A stretch of 64,000 nucleotides of DNA from Actinomycetospora callitridis (lineage in GTDB: Bacteria; Actinomycetota; Actinomycetes; Mycobacteriales; Pseudonocardiaceae), in assembly GCF_028737265.1 (NCBI RefSeq), contig NZ_JAQZAK010000002.1, positions 124,001 to 188,000 of the forward strand, given 5' to 3'. The notes beneath the pieces were generated by a model. The model saw only the letters and a list, made by a program, of their open reading frames with translations, did not search any database and was not told where the DNA came from. Positions 43,901-51,904 of this stretch are shown here, one piece after another (positions within the stretch are counted from its first letter, which is position 1; each line of letters starts with the position of its first letter). Made by a program: the position numbers and the translations under genes.

Positions 43901-45000
43901 ATGTTCTCGGACTCGTTGTAGGCGGGCACGACCACCGACACGGGGTCCGTCACCGGCTCGCCCCACGAGAACGACGGGTCGCGACGACGCTTCGCGTGCC
44001 GGCGGGCCACCACCAGCATCACGGCCAGCCGTGCGATCACCAGGCCGCCGACGCCGATCAGCGCGACCTTCATCAGGGTCACGACGCCCTGCGCGACGCC
44101 GACCGTGGCCAGCAGGCCCTGCCCGACCATCCGGTCGCGGGACGGCGCGGGCTGCCCGTGGGGGCCGAGGCCCGCAGCGTCGCTGACGGTGGCGAACCGG
44201 TAGCCCTGGGCCTGCAGCTGCGGGATCAGGCGGTCGAGGGCGGCGACGGTCTGCGCGCGGTCGCCGCCGGCGTCGTGCAGGAGCACCGTCGCGCCCGCAC
44301 CGTTCTGCGGCGTCGCGTTGCGGACGATCGCGTCGACGCCGGGACGCTGCCAGTCCTCGCCGTCGACGTCGGTGAGCACCGTGACGTAGCCCTGGCGGCC
44401 GGCGGCGAGCACGGTGCCGTACCCCGGGTCGTCGAGGGCGTCCGAGGTCGACGAGAACGGCGGGCGCACGAGGTGGGTCGAGACGCCGGTCGCGCCGGCG
44501 ATCGCCAGCTCGGTGTCGGCGATCTCGCGGTCGCGGCGCAGCTCGGACACACCGGCGAGGTCGGGGTGCGTGAAGGTGTGGACGCCGATCTCGGAGCCCG
44601 ACGCGACGACCCGCTGGGCCATGTCGGGGTGCCGGGCGACCATCGAGCCGACGACGAAGAACGTGCCGGGCACCCGGTGGCGCGCGAGCACCTCGAGGAT
44701 CTCCGGGGTCCAGACCGGATCGGGGCCGTCGTCGAACGTCAGGGCGACGGTGCGGTCGGGCAGCCGGCCCGAGCGCACCGGGTCCGTGCGGGCGTCGATG
44801 ATCGGGCCGCCGGCGCTGATCGCCGCCGGCACGCTCTCGTGCCCCTCGGGCGCGCGGGCGTGGGCGTCGTTGCCGATGCCGGAGCTCACCAGGCCCGAGA
44901 CCGTGAGCACGGTGAGCACCATCAGGACGAGGACGCCGGTCATCGTCCAGATGCCCCACCGGCGTCGCGAGGCCGCCGACCGCATGCGCCTGTTCGTCAC
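40993..45000 (-). CDS. Polysaccharide deacetylase-GT2 glycosyltransferase-acyltransferase 3 fusion
   Basis: A 1335-codon membrane protein joining three activities. Residues 17-40: membrane anchor. Residues 84-280: NodB deacetylase (TFDDGPD at 88-94, HTFTHPD at 141-147, LVRPPFSS, VLLHDAGG), predicted outside the cell. After a helix at 310-330, a family-2 synthase: DDGS near 387, DGD at 436-438, EDTD at 527-530, QRFRW at 564-568, followed by membrane segments. From about 760: acyltransferase 3 (LDLLRAVALIRVVTYHAFG) with ten or so helices. The last 185 residues are a Pro/Ala/Arg tail. The set mirrors separate IcaA, IcaB and IcaC proteins of poly-GlcNAc export, so a modified exopolysaccharide is inferred. 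GTG at 45000; ATG at 44985 is an alternative. Confidence 0.9.
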   Translation of the reverse strand: MTNRRMRSAASRRRWGIWTMTGVLVLMVLTVLTVSGLVSSGIGNDAHARAPEGHESVPAAISAGGPIIDARTDPVRSGRLPDRTVALTFDDGPDPVWTPEILEVLARHRVPGTFFVVGSMVARHPDMAQRVVASGSEIGVHTFTHPDLAGVSELRRDREIADTELAIAGATGVSTHLVRPPFSSTSDALDDPGYGTVLAAGRQGYVTVLTDVDGEDWQRPGVDAIVRNATPQNGAGATVLLHDAGGDRAQTVAALDRLIPQLQAQGYRFATVSDAAGLGPHGQPAPSRDRMVGQGLLATVGVAQGVVTLMKVALIGVGGLVIARLAVMLVVARRHAKRRRDPSFSWGEPVTDPVSVVVPAYNESENIEATVRSILANDHPLEVVVVDDGSTDGTADLLEDLALPRVRVVRQANAGKSEALNRGVAAAKHDLIVMIDGDTIFQPDTVAQLVAPFADPAIGAVAGNVKIADRDRLIPRMQHLEYVVGFNVDRRVQDTWGSISTIPGAAGAFRREAVQEVGGLSSDTLAEDTDLTIALGRAGWRVVYAERALAWTEAPVSAGQLWRQRFRWSYGTMQALWKHRRALRERGASGRMGRLGLAHIGIFHVALPLAAPLVDLLFVYGLLFGDPAVALLLWGSMLLLQLIAGVLAFRMDGEPLGPLWALPVQQIMYRQLMYVVLVQAVISALTGAGVRWQKLQRTGAVAEHLAPAAPAPARSDTRLGDDGRSRPAADRLPAPAAVRGPAPDAEPAEPAATRAPRTGGGRERWLDLLRAVALIRVVTYHAFGDGWMSMVFPSMGVMFALGGSLMVQSLRRGEALDVIGHRLRRLLPPLWFFGLLAVPLMLWHGWAGQDADGSVTSPLVWSDLLYWVFPLVDPPGSDWGSDAVVGLWYIRAYLWFVLLTPLMLWVFRRRPLLALSVPLLVVGLDAVLGSPMGEWGAIGPVLVDGATFAACWMLGFAHRDGTLRKLPVLLAWGGAAVLVAGGLAWAFTHPAGDIGIDLNDIPFAQALVSFGAVLLVLRFNPAVAWLERVPLLGRLVTVVNARAITIYLWHNVAIAVSPSIGDVLGWESEGQHFAIAVVLVVVSVLAFGWVEDLAAGRSLSLLPNSGGGARRPARRAAAGPRPPVIPNDVENGVTSALSQGSLRALVGRVVGAAPPSGHADRVAAVLPRPGQTGADQPRPGQPVADQPRPSSAPAPRGAPAPSSRPAPRGAPVPTGGARRPVPSSPPTGVPVPVGARGAAGSAGPGTGRYTPVPRTSAGAGVPVPVPAPPPPLPSPTPPRPSRTPEAATGVVPSRPRGHDPVLSFRDAAGDAATADRPGGRPGRHSRRGDDPTPRR

Positions 45001-45480
45001 GATGCGTCACACCCTCCCGCCCGACCGCGCCGCGACCGTGTCCTGACCGTCACCTCGTCGTGCACAGGACGATATCCGGAGCGCTCGATCGGTCACGCCG
45101 CGTGGGACTGTTCCGGCCCCGTTTCCCGCCGCTTCCGTGCCCTTCCGTGTCGCCCTGTCCCCCGGTGTCCGGTTCTCCGGAGCGCCCGCGGAGCCGCGTC
45201 GGCACGCGCGACGGCGTTCCCCCGCTGAGCAGGGCACCGAGCGCCACACGGGCCCGTGGGGCACCCGCGCGGTCCGCTCCGTCACGGACGTCCGATCCGC
45301 CCGGCTCCGCGGGCCCGTGCACGAGCGCCGGGACCGCGGACGGGCCGGCGGGACGGTGGCGCTGTGTGATCATCCGGACCTGTCGGGGCGTCGCTCGCAC
45401 CCGTCGCTCTCCGCAACCGGGACCGTCCCCCGGACCGGACCACGCTTGCGCGCGCGGCCCCGGGGCGCGACGGTCGGCCG
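45001..45480. other. Divergent intergenic region, 480 bp
   Basis: Lies between the polysaccharide fusion gene and the histidine kinase, so it should hold two promoters. I see no clear -10/-35 pair, riboswitch or long hairpin. Open frames crossing it are GC-biased and lack domains. Confidence 0.4.
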
Positions 45481-47190
45481 GTGAGCGCCCCGTCGACCGA
45501 GCCCCCGGACACCCGGGGCCGCGGGGGCTCGCGGCTGGTGCGCCGGCTGCTCGTGCTGGAGATCGTCACCGTCGTGCTCACCGCCGTGATCGCGGGCGGG
45601 GTGAGCGCGTGGAGCACCCGAGAGACGATCGAGCGCGACGCCGTCGACAAGGTCCTCGCGGTGTCCGTGGCGCTCGCCGCGTCGCCGGGGCTCGCGGACG
45701 CGGTGGTGGCCCGGGACGTCCCGCGCATCCAGGCCGCGGCGGAGGCGACGCGCGCCGGCACCGGCGTCTCGTTCGTCACCGTCATGGACCCGGCCGGCAC
45801 CCGCCTGAGCCACCCCGAGCCGGCACGGATCGGCGAGACCTACCAGGGCACGTTCCTGCCCGCCGCCGGCGGCGCGACGCTCGTGGAGACGTTCCCCGGG
45901 ACGCTCGGGCTGTCGGTGCGGGCGATCGTGCCGGTGCTCGGGGCGGACGGCATCGTCGTCGGGATGGTCGCAGCCGGTCAGCTGCGGGTGCAGGTGGCCG
46001 ACCGCATCGCCCGGGAGCTCGCGGTGCTCGCGCTGGCGGCCGCGGTGGCGATCGCGCTGGGGGTGGGGCTCGCCTGGCTGGCGGCGCGCCGGGTCAAGCG
46101 CGACACCCTGGGCCTCGAGCCGCACGAGATCACCGCCCTGCACCGCCACCACGAGGCCGTGATGGCCGCGATGCGCGAGGGCCTGCTGGTGCTCGACGCG
46201 GACTCCGGGCGGGTCGTGGTGCTCAACGCCGAGGCCGCCCGGCTGCTGGGCCTGCCCGCCACGCTCGCGCCCTCGCGCGCCGCCGGGCCGACGCTCGACG
46301 AGCTCGGCGTCGACCCCGCCCTGCGCGAACGGCTCGCCGACCGCTCCCCCGTCACCGACGAGACGATGCTCGTGGGCGAGCGGCTGCTGCTGGTCAACCG
46401 CGCCGAGGTGGCCGGGCCGGCGCCCGACCTGGTCGTGACCCTTCGGGACCGCACCGAGCTGGAGGCGATGACGCGCGAGCTCGACGACGCCCGCTCGGTG
46501 ACCCGCGCGCTGCGCTTCGCCGCCCACGAGCACGCGAACCACCTGCAGGCGGTGTCGACGCTCATCGAGCTCGGCGCCCAGGACGACGCCCGCGACCTGG
46601 CCCAGCGCTGGACCCGCGACCTCCTCGACGCCGGGGACGGGGCCGGCGACGGGGACCTGCGCGACCGTCTCGCGGACCCCGCGCTCGCGGCGCTCGTGCT
46701 GGACAAGGCCACCGACGCCCGCGACCGGGGGCTCGCGCTGCGCATCGGGGAGGGCACCGCGCTCGCCGCGGCCGACACCGGGGACGACCAGGCCTCGACC
46801 GACCGCGTCACCGTCGTCGGCAACCTCCTCGACAACGCCCTGGACGCCGCGCTCGAGAGCGCCCACGACGGGCGGGGCGGCGGCGTGGTGGAGCTCGACC
46901 TGCACGTCGAGGACGGGGCGGTCGTCGTCCGGGTCGCCGACGACGGGCCGGGCCTCGCCGATCCGGAGGCGGCGTTCACGCCGGGCTGGTCCACCAAGCA
47001 CGCCGAGGAAGGACGCCGAGACGGGCGCGGCCTCGGCCTCGCCCTCGTGCGCCGCGTCGTGGACCGGCGCGGCGGGAGCGTCGAGGTCGGGGCGGGCGAG
47101 GACGGCCGCGGCACCGTGTTCACCGTGCGCCTGCCGATCAGCCCGCGGCCGGCTCAGTCGCCGGTCGACTCCCCCGCGGCCAGCCGGTAG
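45481..47190 (+). CDS. CitA/DcuS-type sensor histidine kinase
   Basis: A 569-aa sensor. TM1 at about residues 20-42, a periplasmic PAS-like domain (SFVTVMDPAGTRLSHPEP, then VPVLGADGIVVGMVAAGQL) as in citrate/dicarboxylate sensors, TM2 near 180-200, a cytoplasmic PAS, a phospho-acceptor helix RFAAHEHANHLQAVSTL, and the ATPase domain with NLLDNALDAAL, ADDGPGL and GRGLGLALVRRVV. It probably senses a C4-dicarboxylate and controls the symporter at 47984. Its 3' end overlaps the convergent response regulator gene by 37 bases. GTG start, no SD seen. Confidence 0.88.
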   Translation: MSAPSTEPPDTRGRGGSRLVRRLLVLEIVTVVLTAVIAGGVSAWSTRETIERDAVDKVLAVSVALAASPGLADAVVARDVPRIQAAAEATRAGTGVSFVTVMDPAGTRLSHPEPARIGETYQGTFLPAAGGATLVETFPGTLGLSVRAIVPVLGADGIVVGMVAAGQLRVQVADRIARELAVLALAAAVAIALGVGLAWLAARRVKRDTLGLEPHEITALHRHHEAVMAAMREGLLVLDADSGRVVVLNAEAARLLGLPATLAPSRAAGPTLDELGVDPALRERLADRSPVTDETMLVGERLLLVNRAEVAGPAPDLVVTLRDRTELEAMTRELDDARSVTRALRFAAHEHANHLQAVSTLIELGAQDDARDLAQRWTRDLLDAGDGAGDGDLRDRLADPALAALVLDKATDARDRGLALRIGEGTALAAADTGDDQASTDRVTVVGNLLDNALDAALESAHDGRGGGVVELDLHVEDGAVVVRVADDGPGLADPEAAFTPGWSTKHAEEGRRDGRGLGLALVRRVVDRRGGSVEVGAGEDGRGTVFTVRLPISPRPAQSPVDSPAASR

Positions 47191-47861
47191 CCGACCCCCC
47201 GGACCGTGACCACCGCGCCGGGGGCGTCGAGCTTGCCGCGCAGCGCGGCGACGTGGACCTCGAGCGAGTGCAGGCCCTGCTCCCGCCCCGGGTCGTCGGG
47301 GGCGAACCCCCAGACGTCGTCGAGCAGGTCGGCCCGGGAGACGACGGCGCCGTCGCGGCGGGCGAGGGCCGCGAGCAGGTCGAACTCCTTGCGCCGCAGC
47401 GTCACCTCGCGGCCCGAGACCTCGACGACGCGGCGCGACAGGTCGATGCGCACCGGCCCGGCCTCGATCACCGGGGCGACGACGTGCCCGGCACTGCGCC
47501 GCAGCACGGCGTCCATGCGCGCGGTGAGCTCGTCGATCGCGAAGGGCTTGACGACGTAGTCGTCGGCCCCGCTGCGCAGCCCGAGCACCCGCGCCTGCTG
47601 GTGGCCGCGGGCGGTCACGGCGATGATCGGCACCGTCGACCGGGCCCGCAGCCGGCGACACACCTCGACGCCGTCGAGGTCGGGCAGCCCCATGTCCAGC
47701 AGCACGAGGTCGGGCGGGTCGGCGGCGGCCTCGGGACCGGCGACGGCCTCGAGCGCCGCCGTGCCGGTGCCGACGGCGGACACGCGGTACCCCGCGGCCC
47801 GCAGCGCGGCCGTGAGCGCGTCGCGGACGGGCGCACTGTCCTCGACCAGCACGACCAGCAC
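47154..47861 (-). CDS. OmpR-family response regulator
   Basis: A 235-aa regulator. The receiver has the acidic pocket VEDS near residue 7, the phospho-acceptor D56 in LVLLDMGLPDLDG, the Thr in AVTARG and the Lys in VVKPFAIDEL. The C-terminal winged helix carries LRRKEFDLLAAL and VRGVGYRLAAG. CitA/DcuS kinases normally work with CitB/DcuR-type regulators that have another output domain, so this pairing with an OmpR type is unusual. Tail-to-tail overlap with the kinase gene. GTG start at 47861; divergent from the symporter gene. Confidence 0.9.
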   Translation of the reverse strand: MLVVLVEDSAPVRDALTAALRAAGYRVSAVGTGTAALEAVAGPEAAADPPDLVLLDMGLPDLDGVEVCRRLRARSTVPIIAVTARGHQQARVLGLRSGADDYVVKPFAIDELTARMDAVLRRSAGHVVAPVIEAGPVRIDLSRRVVEVSGREVTLRRKEFDLLAALARRDGAVVSRADLLDDVWGFAPDDPGREQGLHSLEVHVAALRGKLDAPGAVVTVRGVGYRLAAGESTGD

Positions 47862-47983
47862 GGCCCACCCCGTTCCTCAACTCGTGCGCAACTCCGCGGC
47901 GTTCACGTCGCCGACGCCTCACACGCGCCTTAGCCTCACCTGCCAGGTGAGACGCACGCCACCCCAGGGCAGAGGAGACGACG

Positions 47984-49432
47984 ATGTCGACGCAGGCAGC
48001 GGACGCGGGGCCCGCGCCGGGCTCCGGAGGGAGCTCCGGAGGCTCCAAGCGGCGCGGGGTCTGGACCCAGCTGTGGTTCTGGGTGGTGGTGGGCATCACG
48101 GCCGGCGTCGTGGTCGGCCTCCTCGCGCCCGACTTCGCCTCGGACCTGAAGTTCCTGCCCGACATCTTCATCCAGCTGATCAAGATGATCACGGCGCCGG
48201 TCATCTTCTGCACCGTGATCGTCGGCATCGCCTCGATCGGCAGCCTCGCCGCCGCCGGCGGGATCGCGGCGCGGGCGCTGGCGTACTTCCTGCTCATGAC
48301 GCTGGTCGCGCTGGGGCTCGGGCTCCTCGTGGTCAACATCGTCAAGCCGGGCGCGGGCTTCCCGCCGATCCCGCCCGACCCCTCGACGCTCGCCGAGGCG
48401 CAGGCCGACATCGCGGAGGGCGGGAGCGAGGGCGGAGCGATCGGGTTCATCCAGGACACCCTGCTGCCCGAGAGCTTCTTCGGCCCGTTCGTCGAGAACG
48501 AGATCCTCCGCGTGCTCGTGCTGGCCATCCTCGTCGCGGCGGCCACCTCGATGCTCGCCCCCAGCCTGCGCAAGCGGGTCGTCGGCGGCATCGACCTCAT
48601 CGCCAAGGTCATCTTCGGCATGATCCGCCTGATCATGTTCCTCGCGCCCCTCGCGGCGTTCGGCGGGATCGCCTACACCGTCGGCGCGCTCGGCGGCGAG
48701 AGCCTCGGCAACCTGGCCGCCCTGATGGTCACGTTCTGGGGCACGTGTCTGATCTTCGTGGTCGTCGTGCTCGGCGGGGTCTCCGCGTACTCCGGGTTCA
48801 ACATCTTCAAGCTGATCCGGATGATCAAGGACGAGATCCTCATCATCGTCGGCACGTCCTCGTCGGAGACGGTGCTGCCGCGCCTGCTGGCCAAGCTCGA
48901 GTCGGCCGGGGCGTCGCGCTCGACGGTCAGCATGGTGCTGCCCACCGGGTACTCGTTCAACCTCGACGGCACGTGCATCTACCTGACGATGGCGGCGCTG
49001 TTCATCGCCCAGGCCGGCGGGCAGGACCTGCCCTGGGGCGTCCAGATCGGCCTCGTCGCGCTGATGCTGCTGACGTCCAAGGGTGCGGCGGGCGTGTCCG
49101 GCGCGGGCCTGGTGACCCTCGCGGCCTCGCTGCAGGCCTTCGGCGGCGACTTCTACACCACCGAGTCGATCGCCATCGGCATCGCGATCATCGCCGGCAT
49201 CGACCGCATCATGAGCGAGGGTCGCGCGCTGACCAACGTCATCGGCAACACCGTCGCCGTCATGGTCATCTCGGGGTGGAACGGCGACCGCGACGACGAG
49301 CGCTTCCAGGCCGCGCTCGACGACCCCGAGCTGGTCCGCGACGCCATCGAGCAGGAGACCCACGGGGGCGAGGACGAGACCGACGACACCCCGGCCGACC
49401 GCACCCCGGCCACGGCGGGCGCGAGCGCCTGA
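47984..49432 (+). CDS. Dicarboxylate:cation symporter (DctA/GltP family)
   Basis: A 482-aa DAACS transporter with eight helices and two re-entrant hairpins. Hairpin signature GTSSSETVLPRLL, the TM7 region TGYSFNLDGTCIYLTM and the last-helix motif GIDRIMSEGRALTNVIGN with the carboxylate-binding Arg/Asp region are all present. It should import C4-dicarboxylates or glutamate with sodium or protons. It follows the response regulator divergently, so the two-component system likely drives it. ATG at 47984 with GGAGACGACG upstream. It ends before a family B hairpin. Confidence 0.92.
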   Translation: MSTQAADAGPAPGSGGSSGGSKRRGVWTQLWFWVVVGITAGVVVGLLAPDFASDLKFLPDIFIQLIKMITAPVIFCTVIVGIASIGSLAAAGGIAARALAYFLLMTLVALGLGLLVVNIVKPGAGFPPIPPDPSTLAEAQADIAEGGSEGGAIGFIQDTLLPESFFGPFVENEILRVLVLAILVAAATSMLAPSLRKRVVGGIDLIAKVIFGMIRLIMFLAPLAAFGGIAYTVGALGGESLGNLAALMVTFWGTCLIFVVVVLGGVSAYSGFNIFKLIRMIKDEILIIVGTSSSETVLPRLLAKLESAGASRSTVSMVLPTGYSFNLDGTCIYLTMAALFIAQAGGQDLPWGVQIGLVALMLLTSKGAAGVSGAGLVTLAASLQAFGGDFYTTESIAIGIAIIAGIDRIMSEGRALTNVIGNTVAVMVISGWNGDRDDERFQAALDDPELVRDAIEQETHGGEDETDDTPADRTPATAGASA

Positions 49433-49517
49433 CCGGAGGGAGCGAGGGTCACCCCGGCTGCGCCCGACGCAGTCGGGGCGTCCTTCGCTGCGACCCCGCC
49501 ACCGCGACCCCGCAGAC

Positions 49518-49564
49518 ACGAACGCGCCGTTCGCTGCTTCTATCGCAGCGAACGGCGCGTTCGT
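49518..49564. terminator. Family B hairpin repeat, copy 2 (convergent junction)
   Basis: A perfect 20-bp stem, ACGAACGCGCCGTTCGCTGC at 49518-49537 pairing with 49545-49564, around the loop TTCTATC. It lies between the symporter stop and the convergent moeZ stop, so it can end transcription from both sides. The core is nearly identical to copy 1 at 128-250. Confidence 0.7.
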
Positions 49565-49585
49565 TCCGTTTCCGGGGGGCTCGCG

Positions 49586-50761
49586 TCAGTAGGTCGGCAG
49601 GCTCGTGTCGACCTGCTGGGCCCAGCCCGTCACGCCGCCGCCGACGTGGACGGCGTTGGAGAAGCCGGCCTTGTGCAGCGCCGAGAGGGCCTCGGCGGAG
49701 CGGACGCCCGACTTGCAGTACAGGATCGTCTGGCGGTCCTGGGGGATCTCGGCGAACGCCTCGCCCGAGAGGATCTTGTCCTTCGGGATGAGCTTGGCAC
49801 CGGGGATCTTCACGATCTCCCACTCGTGCGGCTCACGGACGTCGATGAGCTCGAACTTGTCGCCCGCGTCCATCTTCTGCTTGAGCTCGGGCGCCGTGAT
49901 CGTGTTGCCGACCGCCGCCGTCTGCGCCTCGTCGGAGACGGTGCCGCAGAAGGCCTCGTAGTCGATCAGCTCGGTGATCTCCGCGGCGTTCGGGTCGCGA
50001 CGGATCTTCACCTCGCGGTACTCCATGTCGAGCGCGTCGTAGATCTTCAGACGGCCGAGCAGGGTGTCGCCGATGCCGGTGATCAGCTTGATCGCCTCGG
50101 TGACCATGATCGAACCGATCGACGCGCAGAGCACGCCCAGCACGCCGCCCTCGGCGCACGACGGGACCATGCCCGGCGGCGGGGGCTCGGGGTAGAGGTG
50201 CCGGTAGTTCAGGCCCTGGCCGTTCGGCGCGTCCTCCCAGAAGACCGAGACCTGGCCCTCGAAGCGGAAGATCGAGCCCCAGACGTAGGGCTTGCCGAGC
50301 AGCACCGCCGCATCGTTGACGAGGTAGCGCGTGGCGAAGTTGTCGGTGCCGTCGAGGATCAGGTCGTAGTCGCGGAAGATGTCCAGCGCGTTCGACGAGT
50401 CCAGCGGGACCTCGTGGAGGTTCACCGTGACGAGCGGGTTGATCTCGGCGACCGACTCCTCGGCCGACTGCGCCTTCGGCTTGCCGATGTCGGACTGCCC
50501 GTGGATCACCTGGCGCTGCAGGTTCGACTCGTCGACGACGTCGAAGTCGACGACACCGAGCGTGCCCACGCCCGCCGCGGCCAGGTAGAGCAGCGCCGGG
50601 CTGCCCAGGCCGCCCGCACCGACGACGAGCACCTTGGCGTTCTTCAGGCGCTTCTGACCCTCGACGCCGACGTCGGGGATGATCAGGTGGCGGCTGTACC
50701 GGGCGACCTCGTCCTTGGTCAGCTCCGCGGCCGGCTCCACCAGGGGCGGCAGGGATGCCAT
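49586..50761 (-). CDS. moeZ: Adenylyltransferase/sulfurtransferase MoeZ
   Basis: A 391-aa fusion of a ubiquitin-E1-like adenylyltransferase (GAGGLGSPALLYLAAAG, VVDESNLQRQVIH, DGTDNFATRYLVND) and a rhodanese domain with the persulfide cysteine in LYCKSGVRSAEA. It activates and thiolates C-termini of MoaD, ThiS and CysO-type sulfur carriers in molybdopterin, cysteine and thiamine-type pathways. ATG at 50761 is preferred to a TTG four codons upstream. Corresponds to Rv3206c; molybdopterin would serve a nitrate reductase, though none is in the window. Confidence 0.95.
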   Translation of the reverse strand: MASLPPLVEPAAELTKDEVARYSRHLIIPDVGVEGQKRLKNAKVLVVGAGGLGSPALLYLAAAGVGTLGVVDFDVVDESNLQRQVIHGQSDIGKPKAQSAEESVAEINPLVTVNLHEVPLDSSNALDIFRDYDLILDGTDNFATRYLVNDAAVLLGKPYVWGSIFRFEGQVSVFWEDAPNGQGLNYRHLYPEPPPPGMVPSCAEGGVLGVLCASIGSIMVTEAIKLITGIGDTLLGRLKIYDALDMEYREVKIRRDPNAAEITELIDYEAFCGTVSDEAQTAAVGNTITAPELKQKMDAGDKFELIDVREPHEWEIVKIPGAKLIPKDKILSGEAFAEIPQDRQTILYCKSGVRSAEALSALHKAGFSNAVHVGGGVTGWAQQVDTSLPTY

Positions 50762-50860
50762 GACGGCCCTCAACTCCTGTCGGTTCGATGCTCACGTCCT
50801 CACGACGCACAACCGTCGCGGCCCCCGGGATTGTTCCTGACCGGCGGTGCCGCCGACGGT

Positions 50861-51904
50861 TCAGCCGGCGGGGGCGACGGCGCCCTGCGGGTACGGCCAC
50901 GCGTTGGGCTGGCACGTCTTCCCGTCCCGCGGGATCTGCGTGCCCTGCGGGTTCTCCTCGGTGAGCTGCGCGAGGTAGTCGTTCGCCGTCCCGAAGCTCT
51001 GCTGCATCATCACCGGCGCCAGGGCCCCGTTGACGGGGCAGGGCACGTGCGGGTTGTTGAAGACGTGCCCGACCTCGTGGTTGATCGCGTACTGGCGGTA
51101 CAGCCCGAGCTGCCCGTCGAACGCGCCGGCGCCGCGCACCCAGCGCGCGCCGTTGATGAGCACGCGCCCGATGTCGGACTTCCAGCACGACGCCTCGTAC
51201 CGGATCGCGTAGCCGCACTGACCGCGCGCGGTCATCTGCGCCGACAGGCTGACGCGGAAGTCCGGGTCGCCGGTGTCGACGCGCCGCACGGCGATCTGGC
51301 CCGAGCCGACCCAGCTCCGCGGGTCGGTGAGCGTCGCGTCGACGGCGGTGGCGAAGGCCTGGTCGCCCTCGGGGAGGACGGCGCCGTCCTCGACCTCGAC
51401 GGTGTACGTGTAGACGCGCCCCGTGCCGGCCTGGGGCGTGGTGCCCGGGATGACGTGCCACGTGCCGGAGCCCGTCACCGGGAACGCGCCCCCCGCGGGC
51501 AGCTCCGCGGTGGGGATGTCGACGTTCTGCCCGGCGCCGGGCGGGGCCTCGCCCACCACCGGCGCGGCCGTCGGCGGCGCGAGCAGCGGCGAGGCCGATC
51601 CGGCGTCGCCGTCGGGGGACACGGCCTCGACGACGGCGAGCACGGTGAGCACCACGAGCGCCGGGACCACCCACGTCCGCCAGGAGCGCAGCACCGAGGT
51701 CGCCGGGCCGCTGCGGGCGCGTCCACGCGACGGAGCGCGTCCGGAGCGGCTCCCGGCTCCCGCGCGCTCGCGGACCGCGGTGGCCGCGGGGCCCTCCGCA
51801 CGGCCTCCGCGCGCGCCGCGACCGTCACCCGGGTACGGGAGGTCGGGCGAGGAGTCGGCGGACGCGTCCTCCCCGCCGGCAGGGCGCCGCGCCGGCCGGG
51901 TCAC
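50861..51904 (-). CDS. DUF3152 family membrane-anchored zinc-protease-like protein
   Basis: A 347-aa protein (Rv3207c type). A basic Pro-rich N-terminus precedes one membrane helix (WVVPALVVLTVLAVVEAV), and the outer domain contains the metzincin-like motif INHEVGHVFNNPHVPC (HExGH with a further His). Two conserved cysteines flank GYAIRYEASCW. It is probably a surface peptidase, though activity is not proven for the family. GTG at 51904 overlaps the stop of the upstream hydrolase gene; about 100 bases separate it from moeZ. Confidence 0.88.
   Translation of the reverse strand: MTRPARRPAGGEDASADSSPDLPYPGDGRGARGGRAEGPAATAVRERAGAGSRSGRAPSRGRARSGPATSVLRSWRTWVVPALVVLTVLAVVEAVSPDGDAGSASPLLAPPTAAPVVGEAPPGAGQNVDIPTAELPAGGAFPVTGSGTWHVIPGTTPQAGTGRVYTYTVEVEDGAVLPEGDQAFATAVDATLTDPRSWVGSGQIAVRRVDTGDPDFRVSLSAQMTARGQCGYAIRYEASCWKSDIGRVLINGARWVRGAGAFDGQLGLYRQYAINHEVGHVFNNPHVPCPVNGALAPVMMQQSFGTANDYLAQLTEENPQGTQIPRDGKTCQPNAWPYPQGAVAPAG

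Noticed and set aside
40969..45228. A 1419-codon open frame on the plus strand
   Set aside because: It is the antisense of the polysaccharide fusion gene; composition is Arg/Glu/His/Gly-biased with no recognisable domain, a common result of high GC3.
45001..45480. Riboswitch upstream of the polysaccharide or kinase gene
   Set aside because: No conserved aptamer core (such as cyclic-di-GMP or ydaO types) could be recognised in either direction.
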